A stretch of 64,000 bases of DNA from Ischnura elegans (lineage: Eukaryota; Arthropoda; Insecta; Odonata; Coenagrionidae), in NCBI RefSeq assembly GCF_921293095.1, contig NC_060251.1, positions 41,211,644-41,275,643 of the forward strand, in the 5' to 3' direction. Positions 36,438 through 48,400 of this stretch are shown here, piece by piece. Each line of letters starts with the position of its first letter. The stretch's first letter is position 1. Below the pieces are notes generated by a model. That model ran no database searches and was not told the DNA's origin. It saw only the letters and a program-made list of their open reading frames with translations. Both the position numbers and the translations under genes were made by a program.

Positions 36438-39400
36438 TATAGCAACTACCTTAAGGCTTTCATTCAGCATAGCAGACAGTACATATCAAAGAAAGTGAAG
36501 TGGTATTGTTGAGAAAGTATGTATGTCAGAAAAGCATTGCTATGAGAACTTGATTTAGTAGGAATAGGAACTGGAATATGTAGCATGTCCACCTATCAGT
36601 TCCAAAAAAGAAAAAAATGGAAACTTAAAGATCTGTACTGCTGAGCTTTTGGATACCAGCTAATGAAAAAGGCAAGAGAATATGTATATGCCAAAGGGTT
36701 CGTACATATGTGGTAATTGGTCTTTCAACTCGACCTTACCTCCTCAAGAAGGGAACAATCATGATAGATTTTTGATTGCTATATAGGTTTTGTGTGAAAG
36801 TTTTGAAATCAATCTTACTTGTTATCGATCATTGAACTAGCTTGTTTTCTTTCTTTTGAAATCAGGCTCGCTGCTTGTTCTAGATTTTTAAATGTGGTTT
36901 TTTCTAAATCTTGTAGAACCTTCTTTGCATTTTCAGTTTCCTTTATGTAAGATGAAACTTCTGCTGCACTGTAATCCCCTCCTTCAGAGAAAAATCTAAA
37001 AGAGAAATTCTTTTTATTTAGAAAGTTTTTATTTTTAGTGGAATTGCATGGAAATTTTTATTTTGTAAGAGAAGAGAGAATTGTCAATACATTAGGCGTA
37101 TTTAATCAGGGAATAATTTTGTAAAATAAGAATGGTAATTGGAAATATAAGTATAACCATGGCCTGAGTTAGCATTAACGTTTTTACATTTTAGTTGATT
37201 TTTTTCTTGAAAACATTTAAGATGTTACTGAAATCATACATACCTTATAAATTTAAGACGCTTAATATTTTTTCCTTGAATTGAATGAGTCAGGTGTTTC
37301 ATTTCCTCCTTGATATTGGACAAGCTTGTTTCTAATTTATCAGAGGATGATTTTTCTAAATTTTGTAACTGGATTGGAAACAAAGACTATTTTTACTCAC
37401 CTAGTGCATGTGTGTTATTTTTGGAATTGATATTGTGAAGGTATGGCAAATAATGCCCCTTTCGTGAAATTTGGATCATAAGATATCATTGTTTGCTGTA
37501 CATATTGCCTTTCAGTTGTTTGCGCATTGCTTCTCGTAATGCATATGTACTTCTTACTTACCTTTCGATGAAATGCGGATATAGCTGTCTTATTTTGGAT
37601 GTGTTTCATGTTACTCATTTCATTCTCAATGACTGATTTCATTTGGTCACTTTTCTCTTTTATTAGCAAGGACACACCCTCTTGTTTCGTGTTTATTTCC
37701 TTTTTGGAATTTGCCATCATCTGTGTGTATTAAACAAAACCACATTATAAATAAAGATTATGCCAGAATTTGAAAGTCTGGAAGACAAAATGAGAAGTTA
37801 TTTTTCATTGAAGTGGAACTCTTGATGGAAATGTGGCTAGGTACATATCCATAGATGGGGGTTCAAAGTTATTTAATGTCCCCTTCCCCCAAAATTATTT
37901 CCCTTGCGGAGCTTATACCTACAATATGTACATCTGCTGAGTAGATCTGTATCACCTATCATCTGCCCCACCGTTTTATCGATATTGTAACCGTACGGGC
38001 GCCGTCCCTCGGTCTACACCAATACTAAACTAATACCAGGCTAACGAAAATCGGGTCGTGAAATAGGTTCTCATCCGAGGAACCGTGACAGGTTGCCAAA
38101 TGAAAGGTCGGGACACAAGTATATATGACAGCATTTATTTTAATAATTAACCAACAATTATGCAATTTAATTACCTTCATTAACCGAGAAACAGACCAAG
38201 CATGCGATGAAAATGAATATTTCGGGTGGAGAAGAAGCAAATGCGAAATGACTAGCACGTGTAACGACCAAGCAAACCAACATACGGAACTCGGAAAACA
38301 TACCCCATTCCCTCATTCACATCATACCAAATTGCGAGAGAACTCAGCACGACAAATTCCAGGCAGAGCAAGTACTTGGGGCTCACAACTTTGGTGTCCT
38401 GGTGGAACTCCAGGATGGTCCTGGCGACGTCGCCGCTCGAAATCAGGATAACTTCCGGCGTCACGGTGGAACTCCAACAGCTGTTCCGGCAAGACCGCCG
38501 CTAAGAATCAGGATCGTCGCTCCACGGGGCAATCAGCCCTTCCGGCCACCATCAACCTCCCACCAGGCAAGGTTGTCCGTGATCCTTTCACAGCCGTGGT
38601 TGACGAGAGAGAGAGAGTGAGCCTCCGGGCCTCACCTCCCAACTGACACCTCCTCTGCTTCCCCTCCTTTTTTTTCCCTCTCGTCGTCCGAGAACATCTG
38701 CCTCATGACGTGCATGGAGTTCTCTCGCACGCGAATTCCGTATTGTTTACACCCCTGACCCATAACCGCGCTGGCTTACTCTCCTCCTGGTGACCCCGCG
38801 GGGTTACAATACATATATTTATATTTCATATAGCTGCGAAAACCAATGATCAGTTTAACTTTCAGCATTATGCCAACAAAATATACAGGCTGTTTCAGGA
38901 GGAATCTGCAATACTTTAGGAGTTGTTAGGGAAGACAATTTTTACGCATTTTTTGTTCATATACGTGGGGTTGCAACTCCTTTATTACCAAGCTGTGACA
39001 ATGCAAACATTTTTTTTGGATGTAAAGAGCAGTTACCATGAAAATTTTTTTTTTTTTGGTTTCAAGCCTTTTGTCATTTTATTTCATTCTCAGGATTTTT
39101 TAAGGAAATTAATTAATTAAGGTTGAACAAAAATGTCTGAAACAATCCAAAAATTGATGAGATTGAGCAATCGTACAGTTAATACTCACTCAAAGCTTTC
39201 ATGTAATTAAGCTTGAAGATTGTTTCAGACAATTATAATCAAATTTTCATCCAACCTTAATTATTTGGTGTCCTTGAAAATCCAGAGTATGAAATAAAAT
39301 GTGAACAAAGCTGGATACCCAAGAAGAACTAGAGAAGAATTGGAGGGATTTGGAAAAAAAATGTGTTTACTAAATTGAAAAATTTGACAGTTGGAAGTCA

Positions 39401-42400
39401 TATTCAACTTCAATATTTCTATTCATTAATGTTCGGTAAATCTTGATTTGGCTGAAATTAGGCCTACTAATCCAAATGGACTTATTGGAAATCAATATTG
39501 TTTGATTTCTTTTCATAAGAGTTCTCATTGGTCTTCCATTGCTGATAACATCAATGAAGATGTGGTAACTACTTTTAAGGATCTGGCTCTAAAAATATAA
39601 CTTGTTGTCAGTGGCGCCGACTCCATGGGGCTTGAGGGGGCCCGAGCCCCCCCAAATATTAGTTATGGGTGTGAGGAAAAAATGTGTTAGGCTTGTCGAT
39701 TTTCCCCAGTGTGTCCAGGTATCGAGATTCGAGTTATCAGGGTTCTAATGTTGATCATATGACTCTTCTAAAATGCTTATAAAACTTAAAACTCACTACT
39801 TATAAAATTTCCCAGGGCAAGATCCCCGGTTTGGGCCCCCCTAATAGTTTTTGCAAGTCAGCATCCCTGCTTGTGGTGTATCTTTAATTGTGAAAATCAA
39901 TATTTTTTTCATGTGCGTACGAATCAATCAGGTACTCCTCAAGAAAAATCTACCATTACATAAATTTTAATTTACTCTTGAATTTTGCTTAGTTAAATTT
40001 ATCCTCTACTATTGTTTTGATACTTGCCCATCTATGATGAGGCTTTTCCTGTCTTTTTAGTTGACATTATTGTTATAAAATTAGCTGAAATGGGGGTCAT
40101 GTGCATAGAGCAGGGACAGAGAACACAAGCCAGCCCTCCTTTTGTGCCCCTCTGAGAAATATAAAATCTTTTTGTTGCTCATGCTGGCATTAATGTTTTG
40201 TTATTCCTTGAATTAGTTTATGGACAGTGATTTTCACTGGAAAATTCAAGACTTGATTAACTACCTTTTGATTGGATGATAGCTGTTCCTTGTGGCAAAA
40301 AAGTTCATTTAGCCTTATTTGCTTTATATTCTTTTCTATTCTATCATATCTTTTTTCATGGAAAATGGTGAACGTTTTTTGAGCTATATTTATAAATGAC
40401 GTTTGCTCTTGTGTCCATTTCTTCCCATTTTCTACATACTCTTCTTCAATACTTTGTTTGAGTTGTGCCATTAATGTCCATAATCTGAAAAAATTGAGGA
40501 ATAATAATGGGAAAGAGTCTTTAAAAAATTGGAAGGGAAGTTTTTCTAATGGCAAAAAATTTAGTTTTCTCTTTAATTAAGCCTTTTATCAAAGCAATAA
40601 TTGATTTGTGATATCTTAATCGTGTTATGAACTCTTGGAATTTATTTTTGTCTGATCGGTAATAATGATTTTTTAAGCAACATTTTTTTTCCAGTGTGCA
40701 AATTTTTATTTACCAATCAGTCTTTTCCCATTCAAATCGCATAAAAATTTACCTGTCAGCAAATTAATTCAACTTGACTGAGAATGTATGTATGTACTCT
40801 AATTTTTACCATATTGACCCTAAGGTGTTTGCCAGATTTTTGAGGGAGGTGGTTCGAGCTTTAGGATGGGGAAGGGGTGTAGCCAGCATAGTTTCTCTGA
40901 TGTAAATCAGATAAGACTCAATAACAAGTACTCATTTGTGAGATGTTTATTTTGTGAACTTTTTTTATATTAAGCAGTCATTCTTACCTTTTCGTAATAC
41001 ATATAACCAACATAAACATCGAACTTACCTTTGGGTCAAGTCTTGCAGTAATTTACAAAACACAGTGCATGAATATTGCAGTGCAGGAATAATTATTTTT
41101 TCTCCCTCTATTCCAAAGTGTGTAAATGCCTCCGGTGGTGTCTCATAATACTTCAGAGATCTCTTTGGATGATCTTGTAAGAATTTTGAAATCGCTGCTT
41201 TGAGTTCTGGTGCATTTTTCTTGAGAAAAGGATCATAATTACTTATTATGTCGCCCTGTACCTTAAAGTTTTCTGCTGCTCTATTAAGAAGAAGAGGATA
41301 TTTGGTAAATTTACTGTAGTTGTGAAATTTAGAAATATGGTCTCTTTCACCAATTTTTTCATAATGACAATGGAATTAAGAGTTCAAAAAAAATAGATCC
41401 GCATATTTCCATTTTTTCCATGTGTCGTGTACTTCTAGCTATATAGGGTGAATAGATAATGACCTTTAACTCTTTAACACTGATAAATTGATGATATCAT
41501 GAGTTTATGGCAAGCGGCTTGGTACTTCTCAGCCACTACTTGGCTTCCTGCATTGGCCAAATGTGGTTTGTTGTTGTGGACAGTATGATGAGCAATTCCT
41601 GCCCTCAAAAAAAGTTCACTTTGAACCAAATGATAAACAAGAGCTCTAATGACGTACCAAATCATGAAATGTGGGTGGTTACTTTCCAGTTTTCTTACTT
41701 TTAAGTTACTAGAGTATGTTCTGGTATTCCTCTCGGGCTCTTCTTCAGGCTATTGCTGTCGTATTAGCCAATGTGTTGGAAAATGACTTGTTTTACATTC
41801 TCAAGGCATATTAATGACTCAATGTACAATTTCATGCTGAACTGAATTGACTATTAGATGAGTACAACAGTAAATTTTAAGTGTATTGGATTGGCTGATT
41901 TTCTTTCGATATATGTACTTTCTGTACTTTCCTTATGTTTTTCATGCAATTGATTACCCGTGTCCAAGAATTGCTTAGATTAAAGCCAGTAACACAATTA
42001 AAATTTTTTAGATTGAGGCAGATCGCGATGGTTTCCTTGATTTTGTGGTCCCAGTAGGGTTGTGTGCAGCAAGGTAATTTTCATCTCCCCATCAAACGGC
42101 GTGATTTTCATTGACACTGTGTTCCACCACAGCCTACTTCTCTGGTTGTACTAATCTAAAATGCCCTCCTTGCTCTTACAGCCTTGTCTCAACCATTGGG
42201 CCTGTTTCCCTCACGTATATTTTACTGCTTTTGCAAGGAACCTGGTAAACCCCTGGCATCTTCAGGCCGGTAGGATCTGTGCCTTAATTTGGGTGGTGGT
42301 TTATGGCTGGTTTGGATGTTGTACCACCATAGAATGCGGTGGATCTTAATTGCCAGATATGGTTGAGTCATATGTTCACTAAGGCTCAGGAATGGCGTTA

Positions 42401-45400
42401 GGATGCCCATTAGATATTTGGCAGTATTGTATGTCGGAGAGTTTATTGCACTGACAATTGGCCTCAATGGTATTCATTCCTTATGAATCTTGGGCAACCT
42501 ATAAATCCTAGGAAGCACTGGTGTTTGAGGTAGCAGATTCTTAACTGTCTCTTGTGGCAAATCTATTTATTTAATTATCTTAAGGTTCTTCTGGGTACAA
42601 AATTCATGGGGTCTCGGGGTATTCTCCTGTATGTGCTGTCCCTCAGTAACTCTAGAATATTATGACAGTAATCAACACTTATCATAAAGACAGTGGTATT
42701 GCCCCTGTCCACAGGAAGAGCAATGATTGATATTTCTTTTCAATGAATTCAGCGCAATCCTCTCTCTCTTAGAAATGTTGGCTTAGGGTGGAAATGCATG
42801 CTTAAGGACAAATGAGAAATCACTTTTTACCTCCTCATCTGCATCACTGGGAAGCTTCTGTATTGCTTGCTCTACCCCTCCAATTATGTCACCAAATGAA
42901 ATGTTTCTTGGTGTGGGGCGAAGGTTAGTCCCTTATAAAAAACTGAGTGTGTACTGTCATCAATCCCCTCACCAGTTATGTTAATAACTGTGCGGTAATA
43001 ATTAAAATTGTTTATTACTGCTGTATGGTTTAATGTGGAAGTTTTTTTCTCACCTTATCATTCATCTATATCTACCAAATTCTTTTAATGAATTGAGATT
43101 TCAGGTCTGACTGAACAACCACATTGCTGTGGCCTATCATAATTCTCTTTTGCAACTGATTGGCTCTGAGCTAATCCATTCTTTAAGTATTTCAGACCTT
43201 AATTTTGGAATCCTGGTGTAACTTCAGCGGTATGTAAAATTCCCCAAATTCTATTAATATAATGGGAAACCATTTTCTTGCTAAATGGATGAATATTTAT
43301 GGAAAGTAAGTTTTCAAAATATTTCTCTCTATGTATGTACTAAATTGACTGCTGATCAAAATGTTTTTGATTCCATATTTGTAGAAATTGCATTCAAAAA
43401 TCCTCTTGTTATATATGTTGATCTTGTCTTTGTAAGCCTTGAAAGAATCAAAGTTTAAAGTGTAGTATAATTGTAATAAAAAAGTGGTATTGGGTCTGAC
43501 ATATCACTAAGATAATGATGAAAAATCAACATTTACACCTTAACATATGCTAAGTAGCATTGCTAAGCTAAAGATGGAATCGAGAATCTGTTTGCAGTGG
43601 AGTAGCCAGGAATTTTGTTCGGGTGGGGTCCAAAACCAGGGGGAAAATTTTTGAGAAACAGGGTATTAAGTGGAGTGTTTTAAACTAATTTTAACACTTT
43701 TCATAACTGAAAATACTTTATTTTTCAAAGAAATCTTTTGTAAATTCATGATTTTTCAATATTTTGATTTCTTTTATGAAGCAAAGTAATTGTTATTTTG
43801 GGGGAATGGGTGTCCAGACCCTCCGGACCACCTCCCCTGCTACACCACTGTCTGTTTGGAAATATGTGGTCTTATCGAAATCTCTGTGACTGAAAATGTT
43901 GCAAATAAATTAGGTATTGAAACATAAAATATTATATGTATGGATTTGAATCATTTGGTGAATTAAAATGACAAACAGGAAGACATTAGTGCTGGAAATA
44001 GAGTTTAGGTGAACTTACTTCTTTTTAATACTATCCAGGAGAGCTTTAATTTTTTCCATACATTTATCTATTTTTTGTGATTCACTTTCTTGCCTCAATG
44101 TGTCAATGAGTACACTCAGCTTAATTTCCATTTTCTGTAAAAAAAATTGTATTTCACAGAAAACAGTCTATAATAATTTGTAAAGGAATGGCAAAGTTAG
44201 ACCTATAAAATTAGGAAATACGTATTAAGGAAAAATTATTTAGACCAAAATCAGAAACATTTTTAACACCTATACATTATATGCAGTGACTGATCTAATG
44301 TACTGCTTTTTTCATCTCTATAAGTTGTTCCAACTCAATCCTGTATATACTCATGCCGTAAAATATTATTCAATGAGAGCCAAGCCACGTTCTAGTTCTT
44401 TGCATTCATTTTATTCTTACCTCCATTTCCTAATCTCGCATGAACCCCATGCAGCATATATGTTAAGACCTCATACATATTGATGTGGTCCCGTCCAAGC
44501 CGAAATATGGAGCATGTCAATTGAAGTGCTCTGCCGGTTTTGTCGGGAGCCCTTTCTCCGCCTCTGTACATGACTAATATCCACTTCCAAGTCTTCCGAT
44601 CATGTATATGGCCTTCAGTAAGCTTCCCTTTTTCGAACCGTGTGTGCCGTTTATAAAAAGCAGTATTTGAATGGAAGTTATGGGGCGGAAACCTCCATCT
44701 ACATATTTTTCTTTCTTATTTTTACGGCCGATTTTGACGAATTTAATGTAAATAGGGCATTGAATATGTCAATGGAGATGAGCAGTTGGTAGTTCTATGG
44801 GTGGTAGCGAAGAAAATACTGAAAATGAAATTTTGTTTTCTTCCTGCAGCTCTCTGATTGTCCTCTCTTCCATAGTTTTTCCCCTCTATTGGAGATGTGC
44901 CCATGCAAGGACAGGCCCTCCCTCTCACTTCCTTTTCTTGCTGAGTAATATCTCAATCTTACTCCTGAATGAACCCACTCCCGAAGGTGAAGATGAAGCC
45001 CCTCCATTTCCCATATTCACCGTAACTTACAGTTCTCCTTTTATATCAGTGCTATTTCTCATAGGGATAAGATCTGGGTTTGCCTTAACTTGCGTATTTG
45101 TACATAACTTTGCTAATAATTCTAATTCCACTATATCCAATTTATTTTACTTGTAAAACATAGGCTATTCGGTGGTACCAAGACTATCACTCCCTACAAT
45201 GTGGTTCTTGCAATATGCTGTACTTGCTATACTGGGCTTCCACTTTATTGTGAAATGACCACGTTTGGCTGAAACTAGTTGCTCTCAAATGAAGTGCGTA
45301 ACCAAACCAAGTTGATTTGCATTCATCATTCACGTTCTATTCAAGACTTGTCCACTAAGTAACCACTATTTCAGGACCACAACGGGCTTGTTGGAGCAGT

Positions 45401-48400
45401 AGATATATTCAATCTAAAAAAATATTTAGTTGCTCATAAGGAATTAAGCAATGTTATTAGGAAGATTGTATTGCTGTATTTCTGCTCAGTGCCAAGGCTG
45501 TAGTGAGCAATGGTATGGGGAGTGTCTCGGGCCTCAGGCTCCCCAGAAATATTAGGAAGTTCACAGTCACAGTTGATACCCCTTCCATTGAAATCCTTTA
45601 TTAATTTATTCATCCCTTTGAGGTAAGCCATTCCCCCTCAGAAATGCATCTCCTTCACTCTTACCCGTACACTCGAAAAACTTTTCTTGATATGGCCTTG
45701 CTGTGTACAACCTTTTAAAATGCATCCTAAGGAAAATCATGTAAAACTTAGAGGTGCATACCAAAATTTGATAATTTGAGGGAAAAAATGCCTCAGAAGC
45801 TAGAAGAAGTCCATGCAATTTGAGTAAATTCTTGAGTATAATTGAGAAATAGAAAAAAAACTGAGTCAAGCAAGAAATTGAGGTATAATTGCTTGAAAAA
45901 ATCTTGCTGAACATTCACTTGATCATAATCAAGGATAAATCAAAATATGCAAACATTTATTTGCTCTGTTATTAATATAATAGATCCAGCCTTTTTTGTG
46001 CCTACGTACTAATGAAACTCTGTATGAGACTTGTCTGTTGAATTTACAGGATGACTGATGATAATGAGTAGAAAAATAGCATTCGGAAAAAATCATGTGG
46101 GATTTCTGAGTTAGTGCCAGGATAGTAACACCAAGAAGTTTGAAAGCTACATCAGTGGCAATATTTGCCGTTACCATTTTGAGAAAAGGTACCATTATGC
46201 ATGGTGTTATAAAGTATTAAGCGAGGCAAGTACATAATGTAATGTAGGTGTGACAACTTGGAGCTAATCGTTAGAATTTATATCCAAAATTGACTAATGG
46301 AATTCTTTTGGAAATCTCAGTAATTACATTGGAATACATAAGCTTATTAGGAAGTTTTGCATGGTTGTCTTGTCTAGTACTAATGAAATATTGATGAATG
46401 AATTAATATTTTTTTAGCTACCTGAATTTCATTGAAAGAAGCCTTAATTTTGTCACTTGATATTCTTTCAAGTATTTTTCTGTAGTTTATCAAGTGATAC
46501 ATTTTGTCTTTCAAATTCACGTCCATGTCTTCCATGAATGAAAATGTTTGTATTCTCTGTTTCTCCATCTTTGACATCAAAGCTCTGCATAATGCCTGCA
46601 AAATGTAGGTAATACATAGTGACAATTGCAAACATTTGTCTTCTAAAGATTTATTGATATTCAAAAGCTAGCCTTAAAAACGTTGTAAATATGCTGTGAT
46701 ACCTTGAAATTTGACATTCTTCTTAAGTGCATAGTCTTTATTTTCTTCTCATACTCATAAAATTGACGGATATCATTTTCTGTAATACTTATTTGTTCTG
46801 TTTCCATTATATCATCAATTATATGGTTCACTGTTATCCAGTATTGTTGTTGTAACAACTTAGATATATTTTCTTGGAGGCTGATGAGTTGTAGGATCAT
46901 CTGTTCTGAAACGATAGGTACACTTTTTCAATTAGTTGCAATGAAGGTTTGTGCAGAATGTTTCAAGAAGCATAACTTGTGTCTCTAGATTTACTCAGTG
47001 TCAGTCCATGTTCCTTGCAGCATTTTTTCTGGTATTGCAGCAGGTATCTTTGGATAAGAAGGCAGCATATTTCTTCTTCTTCATGTTTAAAGTAGACAAA
47101 GTATTTCTTCATAGAGCTGGAAGAAGAACTTCTTATCTGAAGATACTACTGAAATACCATATACCAATACAAGTGTTAAACATGAATTGATGCTGAGGAA
47201 GTCATATGAATCAAGGTGTGTGTCAAGAAATATTTGGTTCTTTTCCAGTGAATAGATTGCGTGAAGAGTTTTCGGGATTGTCACTGGGTCAGGAACTGCA
47301 TTACTGCTAACATTTTGATGTTTGACTCGACCATCGTCCTCAGGGCTATTGAGCCATACAGCATATGGCCCTGAGGACGATGGCCGAGTCAGACATCGAA
47401 ACGTCGGCAGTAATGCAGTTCCTGAACCAGTGACAATCCCGAGAACTCTTCAGGTAAGGTGTGTAGCTGAATATGTTTTTAACTAACATTTGAGTTTATT
47501 TTACAATAGGTATTAATGACAACAGGCATGGCTTTTGACCTGAAATTGACTCTACCAGTACCCCTACAAAAAAGAGTGGCAAAATGTTGTGGTGACATTT
47601 ATTTAACAATGGTTCTTTGAAAATCTTTTTGAATTTAAAAATCTCTCTGAATGTTAACGGTGACGTTAGCACTTTTTCAGTGATAAGCAACTTACTGTAA
47701 AGTTAATTGGGTTTCAAAATTAGTGATAATTAATTATTCAGCATCAGGGAATACAAGAATTATTTATCAAAAAAATGATACCAGGCGAATGATTGCTCAA
47801 CTGAAAATTAATTGTGTCCCAATGCAACTTCGTTTATATATAAATAAATTGCTTAAAATGGTTGGGATATCTTCCCAGGATTCAGTTTTGAACTGATTTT
47901 CTAAGTTTTCCAATTCTTTTAATGATGTAGCAGTGGCATTATTTTGGTAAATTTCTAAAAATTTGGCTCTCTGTAAATCTATATCTGCTGTGCTATATGC
48001 ATTTGCTTCCAGATACTTGTACTTCCAAAGTGATATCCTGTAATGAAAATTGTTCATTGGAAATTAGTTGTTATGCATGTAGCTTTTTTCTTTCTTTTAT
48101 TCATTACTTTACTTACTTAGGATAAAGCATCAGCTAAAAAATTCTTATTTTGAAAGTGGTACTATTATGCTAATGCATGAACTGTCAATGGGAATTTCAG
48201 TGAGTGCTGCATTGATGCATGGTATCTTTAGTAGTAGAGGGATTGTCTTAAACCAACAATTGATGTGGTAGCACCAGGAGAATGAAGACATTGATTGCGA
48301 GACTGTTACATTCATGTGATTCACCGATTCGGGTGTGATATAGTGAAAGTTTGACACATTGACATTTAAAGTAGTTGCACTTTTTCACAATTATTTTGTG

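Larger units (their letters stand above)
32026..36438 (+). mobile_element. Full-length non-LTR retrotransposon (Jockey/CR1 superfamily)
   Basis: A 4.4-kb LINE in intron 13 of the coiled-coil gene, antisense to it. ATAGCAACTGCCTTAAG (32009-32025) recurs as ATAGCAACTACCTTAAG at 36439-36455: a 17-bp target-site duplication with one mismatch. Order: 5' UTR with a 52-bp tandem duplication, ORF1 with a PHD finger, overlapping ORF2 with endonuclease and reverse transcriptase, 3' UTR with AATAAA, then an (ATT)n tail. Both ends are present, so it is not 5'-truncated, and the duplication suggests a recent insertion. ORF2 has one frame shift. Clade assignment within the superfamily would need a tree. 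Confidence 0.92.

Noticed and set aside
38880-38935. ACAGGCTGTTTCAGGAGGAA as the tip of a DNA transposon
   Set aside because: No matching opposite end or target-site duplication found.
44797-45156. A 119-codon plus-strand ORF
   Set aside because: It lies in intron 7 of the minus-strand gene, has no recognisable motif, and its hydrophobic runs come from AT-rich codons.
45240-45300. TGACCACGTTTGGCTGAAACTAGTTG as another Penelope-like end
   Set aside because: Similar in feel to such ends, but with no inverted arm, no duplication and no second motif.
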